From NCBI GenBank assembly GCA_963573385.1, contig CAUYLG010033243.1:31667-95666 (forward strand): a DNA stretch of 64,000 nucleotides. Reading direction: 5' to 3'. Every line of letters starts with the position of its first letter. The stretch's first letter is position 1. Both the position numbers and the translations under genes were made by a program. Below the pieces are notes generated by a model, which saw nothing but the letters and a program-made list of their open reading frames with translations, was not told the origin of the DNA and made no database searches. The DNA comes from Cacajao melanocephalus (lineage: Eukaryota; Chordata; Mammalia; Primates; Pitheciidae). Shown here piece after piece: positions 12,510-22,515 of the stretch.

Positions 12510-13265
12510 AACAGCAGAAGAATAGCTGCTAGTATGGAATGGGAAAAGCATGTCTCAACATGGCTGAGGGCCACAGAGGAAAATTCACCCGTGAAAGATT
12601 TAGAGTGATGGCAGTAGTCAGAAACCATAGAACAATTTTAATATGTTCACAATATGAAATGGATTCTTCGTTATTTATGTCTCCTCAGTTATATACTAAT
12701 ATTCACAGGTTACAAGAGTGATTTTATTGCCAGAAAAGCAACAGAACATGAATATATAAAAAGAATATTTAAAAAAGCAAAAGGACATGATTATATAAAA
12801 AATGTGCAGTATTTTCTCAATATTCCCAATTTAAAATCTGTGTTTTGGCCAGTAAATGTGTTATGTAGAATGTAGTAGAATATTTGAACTCATTATGCTT
12901 GCAATTTCCATAAATAAATCTGCTGCTGTTTAAAAGAATTGGAGTTAATATCTACAAACTGGGTAAAATATTAGCACATTTTAATGAGGTTATGTTTATG
13001 CTTTTATTGTAAAACTATTTGTTCTCTAACCATTTTAATTAGTAACTGTTTCTTTATAATGGATAATATGCTTTAATTTCACAAATATATCTATATTGCA
13101 AGTATCTTAGTAGAGGCAATCATCTTCTAAATAATTTTTACCAAAATATATTTCTTAAGAAGGTATAGATTCTTATTCATATAAATAATTATATTTTACA
13201 GACTCACTATCAATAGTCTATTAATAGCTTCTATAGCAGACTTTTCTTAAGGATCTCAGATTAAG
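12510..13265. other. Unclassified AT-rich sequence
   Basis: No repeat family or coding signal recognised. Two short overlapping open frames near 12539-12875 have no domain support. Confidence 0.5.
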
Positions 13266-13365
13266 GAATAGCAAGGGAGCCAGTGTGGCTTGGATAAAGG
13301 TAGCATAGGGCAGAGTAACAGAAGATGAAGTCAGAGAGTTAAGGAGGAGGTGTCCAGATCATCAG
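13266..13365 (-). mobile_element. L2 fragment (antisense)
   Basis: About 100 bp, including GCCAGTGTGGCTTGGATAAA and GAGGAGGTGTCCAGATCATC, match the complement of the L2 reverse-transcriptase 3' region. Short and diverged. Confidence 0.6.
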
Positions 13366-13444
13366 TTAAATGAAAGAATGAATCAGCCACTTTTAAAATA
13401 TGAATATATGGTATAACTTTGAGAACATCAATTTATAATCTAGA

Positions 13445-13685
13445 TAGTAATCTAGGCTCTATCATAAAACTCTTATTTGTAAGTTATTTATCCTTTTTTT
13501 CCCTCGGTTTTCCAGTCTGCAAAAATGGGACTCACAGCCTTACTGGGTTGTTTTGATAGTTAAATATGATAACTTAATTCTGTAATAAATAAATATGATA
13601 ATTAAATTTGAGAAATAAATTCCTCAGAAGTTATATTGCAGAGTGCCTGATACATATTCGTGTCTAACACATATTAGTATTCCTT
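13445..13685 (+). mobile_element. MIR SINE, diverged
   Basis: The central part has the MIR 'TTTTCC..TCTGCAAAAATGGGACTC' pattern. The 3' part has AGAGTGCCTGATACATATTC. The middle is disturbed by an AT-rich expansion near 13560-13620. Confidence 0.75.
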
Positions 13686-13689
13686 CTTT

Positions 13690-14335
13690 TCACTCTTCCC
13701 AATTAACATATTCTTTTCAAGCTATAAGGGCAGTGGGGAAATTCAAATTGCTTTAGGAAGAACTATAAACAAAATCAGTGACCCAGGATTTACTATGAAA
13801 GAAAGTGGAAACTTGTTCACGTAGTAAAATAGAAGGATGATTTCTTTAGGATCTTCAGGATGCGTAATGGATAGGCTTCCGGAGGCCCATGCACCACTCA
13901 AATTGTATGTAATTATCTTTATGTATATGCATTTCATTTAGATTTCTGCCTAAACTTGCATCAGACTCTCTAAGTACCCATCTCCTCTGAAATATTTACA
14001 GGCACTGGCTCTTAAACATGAATGGCACATCCTTTATAAAACAGAATGTTAGGATCATCCAGGCTACTTTTCACATTTGGATAAGCGCATTTGCTTCACT
14101 TTCAAAATGTTAACTGCACATACACAAAAAATTCTTTTTCCTTTCTCCTTCCTCCTCCATTAAAATGCAGATAGCTCAGGGAAAGTAAACAGATCAGATC
14201 TTGGTCCATCGTACCTCAAGATGTGTTAATTCCCTGGGAATCTGAGGTGGGGTGATAAAGGGCTTCTGACATGGAGTTGGTTTCACTTTGTCAAAATTAA
14301 TAGGGGCAAGCCCAGCTTTCATCTATTCACATTTA
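13690..14335. other. Unclassified sequence
   Basis: No gene or repeat recognised between the MIR and the following L2. Confidence 0.45.
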
Positions 14336-14594
14336 ATACACTTCAATGGAAAACCTACTGTGTGCCAGAAGCTGTGCCAGGCACTGGAGCTGCCATGGTG
14401 AATCAGAAAGAGAAGTAAGCCAAAAAAAAAAAAAGCAGGGAGATTTTAAATTACAGGGTCAAGGGACTGGGAGTGGGGACAGGGGTATGGGGGTGTATAG
14501 GGAGAGATGTGTGTGTGCCCTGATGGAAACCAACCCTGCTGCCTTGAGGGAGGCTATTTATCTATCATGCAGTGGTCTGAGAAGGCCTCTCTTG

Positions 14595-14630
<36 letters not shown>

Positions 14631-15590
14631 TATGTGTGGGGGGTTGGGGTGTGGCACATTAGACTGGGACTGCCAAGAAAAGAGCAGGGAAAACCAATCC
14701 AAGGCAGAGGCCTCAGGTAAGTGAGAAAAGGTATGGCCTCTTCAAGGAACAGAAAGGAGTGTCAAAAGAAAAAACTACAACAAATTTAAAGACCTCAACT
14801 GGCTTTATTTGTGAATCTAGAATCCATAAAATATAAGTGTTCCAGTGAGTTGATTGGAGGGACTTTTAACAGAAAGGACTGGAAAAAAGCAGAAACAGGG
14901 AACCTGAAGTTGAAGGGCCATTTCAGCATTACTTTTTTTGTAGGATGGGAGTAGGGAGACAGAACAATGGAAATATAACTTAAAGCAGAGGAACTTCATT
15001 ACCATGCCAATGGAAGATTGAAACTGGCCTTTTGGGGAAATTGATTGTTTGGTGACAGAACTTTTTTTGTTTTTAGTCAGCTCCATTGAGGCCACGTGCA
15101 GGAGTTTAGTTCAAAACGATGGCCTTCTATGATTTTTATTTAACAGAAGCCAATGTGCCATGAGCATCCTGTGTGAGGGAGACAGGTAGCGATACTGTTT
15201 GAGGGGCAGGCAGGAGTCTGATCATACCAATGTGTATAGGCCAGGGTTGGGAATTTGGGTTTCTCTGTAAGAGAGAGAGGAATAAATTTTAAAATTCTGA
15301 GTAGAGGGAGAAACCTGATTCAAGTGTTTAAACTATGACTCCAGGTGCTCCTTGGAAAAGGGATTGTAGATGTCGATGTAAATATGAAGTCCCCCCTAGA
15401 TCCAGACCACCAAGATATCTTGCAAGTTCTATCACTTCCAAATGTATATCTCAGATCCAGCCTCTTCTTTGGCAATGTGGGGTTGAGGGAAGAGGTTAAT
15501 TATGAAGTTCTTGGCTTGAATAACTGGGTGAATGGAGTTATCATTTTCTTTGATGAGAAAGACTAGGAGGGTTGAGATTTTAGTATGTGG
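14336..15590 (-). mobile_element. L2 LINE, antisense, diverged
   Basis: The left part (CTACTGTGTGCCAGAAGCTG, near 14358) is the complement of the L2 3' end. Later blocks near 14705-14760 (around GCCTCAGG and CAAGGAACAGAAAGGAGTG) and 15500-15575 (TTGGCTTGAATAACTGGGTG) match the complement of L2 ORF2, in the expected order. A GT microsatellite interrupts it. Homology is patchy in the middle (14770-15340), where an unrecognised insert may lie. Confidence 0.7.
14597..14630. repeat. (GT)n microsatellite
   Basis: About 17 uninterrupted GT units lie within the antisense L2, followed by a G-rich GTGTGGGG stretch. Confidence 0.95.
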
Positions 15591-15601
15591 AGGGTGGAAA
15601 A

Positions 15602-15822
15602 TTCTCCCCTCCCCTTCCCTCCCTCCCCTTCCCCCTTTCCTCCCTTGCCTTTCCTCCTTCCCTCCCCTCCCCTCTCCTCCCCTCCCTTTCCCTCCTCTTT
15701 CCCCTTCCCTTCCCTCTCCTCCCTCTACCTCTCCCTTCCTCTCCCCTCCCTCTTCCTCTCCCTCCCTCCCTCCCTTCCTCTCTTCCTTCCTTCCTTTTTC
15801 CCTTCCTTCCCCTTCTTTCAGC
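15602..15822. repeat. Polypyrimidine tract, C/T on the plus strand
   Basis: About 220 bp are almost exclusively C and T on the plus strand (CCCTT/CCCTCC/CTTCC units). It directly precedes an antisense Alu monomer, so it occupies that element's poly(A)-tail side and probably expanded from it. Open frames here, rich in Pro/Ser/Leu on one strand and Gly/Glu/Arg on the other, are compositional artefacts. Confidence 0.9.
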
Positions 15823-15966
15823 AGGTTCTCACTGTTTGCCCAGGCTGGAGATATAGTAGCAGGATCATAGCTCACTAGAGACTTGAACTCCTGGGCTCAA
15901 GAGATCCTCCCATTTCAGCTTCCCAAGTGGCTGGGACTACAGGCATCTGCCACGACGGATGGTCTC
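15823..15966 (-). mobile_element. Alu left monomer, antisense (FLAM/AluJ-like)
   Basis: The complement of the left Alu arm is visible: TTGCCCAGGCTGGAGATATA, CTCCTGGGCTCAAGAGATCC and GGCTGGGACTACAGGCATCT. The 'CTCCTGGGCTCAAG' form is typical of the oldest Alu lineage. No right monomer is present. Confidence 0.85.
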
Positions 15967-15969
15967 TGT

Positions 15970-16655
15970 TTTCAATATATCAAGTTTTAGGTAGCTAGTA
16001 AACATCCAGTAATATAATGGAATATAGGAATCTAAAGTGCAGAGGAACCATGCAGCCTTGAGATGAAGATTAAGAATTGACAATATACAAAGGATATTTT
16101 AACCACAGGAAGAAAAAGATAGAGAAGTAAAGAGGACCTGGGTAGGCAGTCTGTCTCACATGACATGTGTTGCTCTAAGAAAAAGCATAGAAATGATTTT
16201 GTAGGCATAGGTGGGAGTTGAGTCAACCCTGGGAGGGTTTCTTTTTTTTATTAAGATGAACTTTTTTAGAACACATGTGTTTGTGAATGGAAGTGAGCCA
16301 GTTTTAGGGAGTAAATGATGATGCCAAGAGAAGATGGCTCATTGCAATTGTGAGTGTTAAGGGTTGAGGCATTTCTTCTATCCATAGGTCAGATATTCAA
16401 CTTCCTTTCTTTACCTGGGTAACTCAGTAGAAAATGGTTGCTTATAAATGCAGCTGCCTTGCCTGCCTACAGAATCACAGGCAGTAGCACCATTTGGTTA
16501 AGAGGTTTTATAAAGCATAGACAGACTCCTCTAGGCATTAATAAAAGCAAAGATACCTCCTGTGTAGTTGTTGTGGTAATACACAGAATTTTGCCTATTA
16601 TTTGAATTTCTCCCTTATCCCTTTAAGAAGAGACATAATTTCTTTGGTGAGTAAT
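15970..16655. other. Unclassified sequence
   Basis: No gene or repeat recognised. The end merges into a T-rich tract that belongs to the following antisense L1. Confidence 0.45.
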
Positions 16656-16659
16656 TAGG

Positions 16660-17377
16660 TCAATTTTTTATTTTATTTTTTATATATTTTTTTAAGTTTT
16701 ACTTTAGGTGTGTACTATATCCAGCATTTCTCCCCATGTTATCCCTCCCCCCCCTTCCTACCCCCACTGTCCCTCCCCTACCCGTCCCCAACTTCCCCCA
16801 GTGTATGATGCTTCTCTCCCTGAGTCCAGGTGTTCTCATTGTTCAACACCTACCTATGAGTGAGGACGTGCAGTGTTTGGTTTTCTGTTCTTGTGTCAGT
16901 TTGCTGAGAATGATGGCTTCCAGATTCATCCAAGTCCCTACAAAGGACACGAACTCATCACTTTTTATGGCTGCATAGTATTCCATGGGTGTATATGTAC
17001 CACATTTTCTTTGTCCAGTCTATCATTGATGGGCATTTGAGTTGGTTCTAGGTCTTTGCTATTGTACACAGGGCTGCAATGAACATACATGTGCAAGTGT
17101 CTTTATAGCAGAATGATTGATTTATAGTTCTTTGGGTATATACCTGGTAATGGGATTGCTGGGTCAGATGGAATTTCTATTTCTAGATCCGTGAGGAATC
17201 ACCACACTGTCTTCCCCAATGGTTGAACTAATTTACACTCCCACCAACAGTGTAGGAGTGTTCCTATTTCTCCACATCCTCTGCAGCATCTGTTGTCTCC
17301 AGACTTTTTAATGATTGCCATTCTAACTGGCATGAGATGGTATCTCAATGTGGTTTTGATTTGCATTTCTCTAATGA
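16660..17377 (-). mobile_element. 5'-truncated primate L1, antisense
   Basis: Reading the minus strand, it covers the last ~350 bp of ORF2 and the 3' UTR. On the plus strand this appears as a T-rich tail (16660-16700), the C-rich complement of the L1 polypurine tract (16740-16800), and ORF2-end complement such as GCTGCATAGTATTCCATGGG and ATACCTGGTAATGGGATTGC. It breaks off at CTCTAATGA. The short ATTTTTTA / ATTTTTAAG flanks may be an imperfect target duplication. An L1PA or L1PB assignment fits best. Confidence 0.9.
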
Positions 17378-17384
17378 ATTTTTA

Positions 17385-18690
17385 AGATCCTTTGAGTAAA
17401 GATCTTCCTACTCAGGGAAAACAATGTTTATTTTGCATTTGCCATGGAGTAAATGTACCATGCAATTACAAAGAACTTCCTTATCATTAAGACCTTTGCA
17501 TCAGGAAGCCAGTCTCATAGAAGTTTCTCGAAGGACTGAAAGAAAGAAGCACTAATTCCCCAAATACCACGAAGCAAGAGGTAATTGTCCCAGCCAAGAA
17601 GTCTACTACCTACAGGGTAGAAGGAAAGAACGCATGAATCTTAGAGTGGATAATATGTCACTTTGATGGGTGTTCCCCATAACAAGAATTAAACAGCAAT
17701 GTGTAACTTACTAACTTTTCCCTGACCTAAGGGCTTCAAAATTTTATCATTGTTTGGTTTAGGTGATGACTTAGCATTGTTATATATTTGCTCCCATTTC
17801 CAATTCCTTGCATCAAGAATTCTCCCCCAAGCGAATTAGCTAAAATATTTCCTGCTTTGTCTGCATCATGGAACTAGATTTTATAAATTTATTCAGTGGT
17901 CTGATTGACCTCTAAACTTAATTATATAAAGGAAGATGTCACCATGTAACAGAACTCATCCCCAAGGCTACTCCAGACAAAATTAGGAGAATAACAAATA
18001 AATGCAAATGAAAGTCATGTAGAAAAGTACTATTTTCCCTATAAATTCTAATCACTCAAACTCCATGGTCGTATTTCAACTGCGTCTACTTAGATCCTTC
18101 AGAACAGATTGTTGAAAAAATAAATGTGGCAATTTTATTTTTGTTATTTGATTTTTTAATTTACAAGCATTCCCTGCAGTGACAGCAAATTTATAGAGCA
18201 GTAATATAAAGGATGCACTAGATGGAAATATTTTAAGATGTGATATTTTTTCAAGTAATTACTGAAACCAGTAAGGTCTATAGTTGTAACATTCTGCATA
18301 TAAGCCCATTCTTTTATGAATTATTCGGTTCAGGAATTAAAAAAACAAGACAGAATTTTCTTTTCAAAAAAATGTAAATTTTAGCAATACATGAGAACAA
18401 ATACAAAAAGCTGATGAAAGTTTATTCTTCTTGATCGTTAAGGCCATTTTTCTCCTTTAAAGAAAGACCCACCATTCTCAGAATCCAGCATCTGGCATAG
18501 AGCTTAACAAGACAAATGGCATTAGGAACCCAGGAGTGTTTTCCTGGCAGCCTGGTTGGGCCATTTTCTTTTGGACACCTGCTGTGTACCAGGAACTTTA
18601 TCACCTCCTTGATTGCTGGTGGTTCACTTCATGATCAGTGTTAAGTATTTTCCTCCATGGGAAGGAAGTGTGGGATATAAAAAATCATAA
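17385..18690. other. Unclassified sequence
   Basis: AT-rich, with no recognised repeat or gene. A short minus-strand open frame at 18422-18604 has no domain support. Confidence 0.45.
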
Positions 18691-18693
18691 GGG

Positions 18694-18993
18694 GGCTGGG
18701 CATGGTGGCTCACACCTGTAATCCCAGCACTTTGGGAGACCAAGGTGGGCAGATCACTTGGGGTCAGGAGTTCGAGACCAGCCTCACCAACATGGTGTAA
18801 CCCTGTCTCTACTAAAAATTTAAAAATTAGCCAGGCGTGGTGGCACATGCCTGTAATCCCAGCTACTGGGGAAGCTAAGGTAGGAGAATCTCTTGAACCT
18901 GAGAGGTGGAGGTTGCAGTGAGCCAAGATTGCATCATTGTATCCCAGCCTGGGCAACACAGTGAGACTTTGTCTCAAAATAATAAAATAAAGT
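18694..18993 (+). mobile_element. Full-length AluS
   Basis: Both arms are present (GGCTGGGCATGGTGGCTCAC at the start, GAGGTTGCAGTGAGCCAAGA in the right arm), with a degraded AATAAAATAA tail. Perfect 8-bp target duplications AAATCATA flank it at 18682-18689 and 18994-19001. The internal bases 'GGAGTTCGAGACCAGCCTC' fit the S subfamilies. Confidence 0.95.
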
Positions 18994-19017
18994 AAATCAT
19001 ATAGCTTCCCTTTACAA

Positions 19018-19172
19018 ATTCTGATTCTGCAACTTCCTACTGTGACGTTGGGTAAGTTTCTTAGCTGTTCTGAGCCTTAGTTCCTTTATCTGTAGAATGA
19101 GGTTAACAGTATGTGTCTTTAGGGTTGCTGACAGAATTTAATATAAAATATGCAAATTAGCACAATGTTAAT
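19018..19172 (+). mobile_element. MIR SINE fragment
   Basis: The core and 3' part match MIR: CTGTGACGTTGGGTAAGTTT, then CTTTATCTGTAGAATGAGGT. The Alu just upstream may have separated it from its 5' end. Confidence 0.8.
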
Positions 19173-19363
19173 GATCCAAAAATGGTGGCCACTCACCCCT
19201 TCACAAACTGTAGTTCATGGACCATGTAAGTCAAGAATTAAAGTACAAGTATTATGAGTAAGAAAAATAAAGAAATACTCTCCAATCTTTTCTGAAAGGA
19301 TTCTGATTTCTTGAGGATATGGTCTACAACTGTAATTCAACTAAAAATATATAGAAAATATTC

Positions 19364-19607
19364 TTAAGGTAATAAAAACCATCGATGTCAAACCCACAGC
19401 CAACATTATACTGAACAGGGAAAGGTTGAAAGCATTCTTCCTGAGAACCGGAACAAGACAAGGATGCCCACTTTCACCACTTCTATTTAACACAGTACTG
19501 GAAGTCCTAGCCAGAGCAATCAGACAAGAGAAGGAAATAAAGGGCATCCAAATCAGTAAAGAGACAGTCAAAACTGTTGCCGTTCACCAATGATATACCT
19601 AGAAAAT
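19364..19607 (+). mobile_element. Orphan L1 ORF2 (reverse transcriptase) fragment
   Basis: About 244 bp match primate L1 ORF2 just before and around the RT active-site region (CCACAGCCAACATTATACTG, CAAGACAAGGATGCCCACTT, GCCAGAGCAATCAGACAAGA). Both the 5' part and the whole 3' end with tail are absent, which is unusual for an L1 insertion. A small deletion near 19590 has removed bases in the Asp-Asp motif region. Confidence 0.9.
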
Positions 19608-19867
19608 ACTTTTGACATACGCTATGGATATCACAAAATAGGCAAGTTGTTTTCATTACCCATAAGGAATATTTGCTTACAAATTAATTGTAATGCAAGG
19701 AAGGTAATGGTTTAAGAGAATTCCAACTAGCTGCAGAAGCACAGTGAAGACAGAAATTACTTTTGGTTTAACAACTAAGAAAGACAAAATAAGACATAGC
19801 AGCTAAGAATGAAGTAAGCTTAACATTTGCATAAATGTATATGTGTAGAGCACTCCTGAGAAATTAA

Positions 19868-20055
19868 AGATTCTTAAGGCATGATCCCAGCACCAGCTGC
19901 TTTTGCATCACCTGGGAATTTGTGAGAAATGTAAGATTTTGTGTTCTACCCCAGACCTAGTGAGTCAGAAATTCTGTGGATTCTTTCAATTACATGTATT
20001 TTAACAAGCCTTCCAGGTGATTCTGATGCATACTAAAATTATATCCACTAGATTA
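19868..20055 (-). mobile_element. MER5A (hAT-Charlie), antisense
   Basis: The blocks GCATCACCTGGGAATTTGTG, ACCCCAGACCTAGTGAGTCA and CCAGGTGATTCTGATGCATA follow MER5A in reverse orientation over nearly its full ~190 bp. Confidence 0.85.
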
Positions 20056-20154
20056 AACCATTCAAGTGAAAGTAAGAGCTGGGAAATATAAAGCCATTTC
20101 AGGGGATGTAAGATAGTTCAATTTTTCTGGACTTTATGGTGTAAGAGAGGCAGC

Positions 20155-20330
20155 GAAAGAAAAAGCAAGGTTGGTGTAATCTAAATGAAGGATTTTCTTG
20201 TTATGTTTAGTCTAGTTTTGGCTTTATGCCATTGACAGAGGGGAACCATGGAAAAGGCTGTTGAGGGAACAGGCACAAAGGCACTGTGAGAGCTTTTAAA
20301 ACTTAGGAGCAACTCATTTTCTGCCCACTG
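20155..20330 (-). mobile_element. Possible L2 fragment, antisense
   Basis: A weak match to the complement of L2, around GCTTTATGCCATTGACAGAG. Orientation and limits are uncertain. Confidence 0.3.
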
Positions 20331-20389
20331 AAAGGCTCACTGAACCAAAAAGGATTACAGTAGACACATTAGATGGTTTTTCCAGTTCC

Positions 20390-20870
20390 TCTTCTGGGAA
20401 GCATCCACACCCCACCCCCATTCTCTTACCCTCATGTCCGCATACCAATCTTTACACTGCGAGCCTCCTTCCAGCTATGTTTGCCCAGTTGGCCACAACC
20501 TCCATGGATGGGCAAGCATGGGTACCTGACTCAGCCAGAGCCAATAAGGATTCATTGCTTTTTACTGTACAGGGAAAGGGAGATTTTATAACTGGGAGAA
20601 AGCAAAGGAGAGAGGGGAAGGAGGAAAACCAAATAACGGAGAAGTTGGAAAGCAAGTGAAGAGAGGAGAGCGAGAGAGAAGAGGAGGGTACCTGCAGGCA
20701 CGCGGTCCCTGGGTCCTGCGCATTTCTGAGGCCCAGTGCCATTCGTAGGTCCCTTAGGTTCCAGTTACTCCCACTGTATCCTTACAGTAAAGCCTCTTTT
20801 TTGCTTAAGTTACTTGCTGCTCATCAAGGTGCAATGATATCAAATTTTAGTCTATATGTATACATAATTT
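20390..20870. mobile_element. Possible ancient LTR-like element
   Basis: The segment 20520-20840 has an 'AGCCAATAAGGATTC' passage, a purine-rich middle and a 3' part TTTTTTGCTTAAGTTACTTG that recalls old mammalian LTR or MER 3' ends. I cannot name the family, and no terminal repeats or target duplications are clear. Confidence 0.3.
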
Positions 20871-22515
20871 TGTGTCAAAGATTATTTATGTAGAATGGGT
20901 CATGCATAAAAGGACTTGGTTAACTTGTTTGTTTTTCTCGGTCCAGAAAGAGCCCTAACTGCTTCCTAGTTAGGACTTCCTACGTCAAGTCAGAAACCAG
21001 GCCTTCTGTCTCTGGAAAGCAGCCTCTGCCAGACTCTTCCATCACAGGCTCACCTATTCTTGTTATCACCCGGAGCCGCTAAAACTAACTGCAAATCAGG
21101 CAGGCAGAAATTTAACACAGCAAAGTAAAGAGAACAAAGACAAAAAAAAAAAAAAAAAAACCTTGCGACCTTATCATCGGTTATTACATGTTACAGATCA
21201 GACAAAACACCAGTAACTGATGATGCAGAGAAAAGCGGATGCCAAATTCAGCATGCACTGTGTCGGGTGATCTGATTCTTTCTCCTCCAAGGCCAGTCAA
21301 GTAACATTACTGTTAACGTAAAACGGCTGCAAGAAACGGAGGAGGCAAGTAGTACTGATATTACTCCATCTGATGCATCCTTCTTCAAAAACCCTGGGCT
21401 TGTGGCCTATATTTAGGAAACATTCTATCCATCACAAAATTGTTTTCTTTGAACTTTGAAAATAATGCAGATGCTAGCAAACTTACTGTTTACTTCTAAT
21501 CTGCTTGGAGCAAGACTAGGTCATTTGAACAAAACTGAATTAAAAATGTTAATCTATCATGATCGAGGTCAACCCAAAACTTAAAAATATTCAAGGTGAA
21601 ATTGTATTCAATTTTTATAAATACATATGTTTAAGCATATAAATACATGAAAATAAATATACAGAAATAAATATAAATATATAAAAGTATAATTATATAA
21701 CATACGCATATCTTGATCAAAGATTAATTACACAGGCTGAATTATGTGAGGAATAAGTCACACATCACTAGATTTTGCAAATACAGCACTTGCAAATTCT
21801 CTTAAAATACTCTCAATATATTTTAAGATTTCTAAGAAGGTTTATTAAATGTTCCAATTTGGCACAAAAGCAATTTCTAATCTTTCTAGTTCAGTTCTAT
21901 TAACCTATTTACTGTCAGCTCTTTCTTTTCATCTATTCCTTTTGTTAGTGAGGACTAGGATAATTTAATTGGGGATAAAAGAGAAGGGTAGTGATTACTG
22001 AATACCATCCTGCTATTGACAACCTGTAGCCCTTCCAGCTGCTAACTGAGGAATTGGACTCTCTTAGATTTTTGTTTTGTTTTGTTTCCAATGATACACT
22101 CTGCCAATTCCTTAGCTAAACGTTTGTCTAATGATGTCTAAGAAAGGAAAAACAACATGCCATGCACTGATGTCTAACTCAAAGCACAATGTCATGACTC
22201 ATGTCGGGGCCTGGCTGCCTAGGAACTGGGATACACAGAAACAGGCACATAGAATGGCAGGAGCAGGGCACTCTCTGGGCAGGGAGGGATGTCTCAGATG
22301 GATACAGTGCCACTGGCTTGAGCATATGCAAGAGGTAGACATCTCCATCTACGAATGAGGTCGAAACCAGAAACGGCATCACACCTATGCATATTTAACA
22401 GTTAGCCCTCCAGCCAGTGGAGAGGTGGGCCAGCCTGCTTTGCCAGGCTGCCATCCTCCTCGGTCTCCTCAGTTGACTTCAGTATCTACTGTCTCTGGTA
22501 TGATAACACAGCACT
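20871..22515. other. Unclassified sequence with A18 run at 21143-21160
   Basis: No gene or repeat family recognised. An uninterrupted A run of about 18 bases lies near 21143. A block at 20950-21380 is of mixed composition, without the A/T skew of its neighbours, and is a candidate unique or constrained stretch. Confidence 0.4.

Noticed and set aside
14346..14720. 124-codon plus-strand frame with a Cys-Val run
   Set aside because: It crosses the GT microsatellite inside antisense L2 sequence.
15432..15875. Long open frames on both strands (Gly/Glu/Arg-rich and Pro/Ser/Leu-rich)
   Set aside because: They are produced by the polypyrimidine tract, which lacks stop codons in several frames.
18624..18977. 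Minus-strand 117-codon frame
   Set aside because: It is the antisense reading of the AluS; such Alu-derived frames are common and not evidence of a gene.
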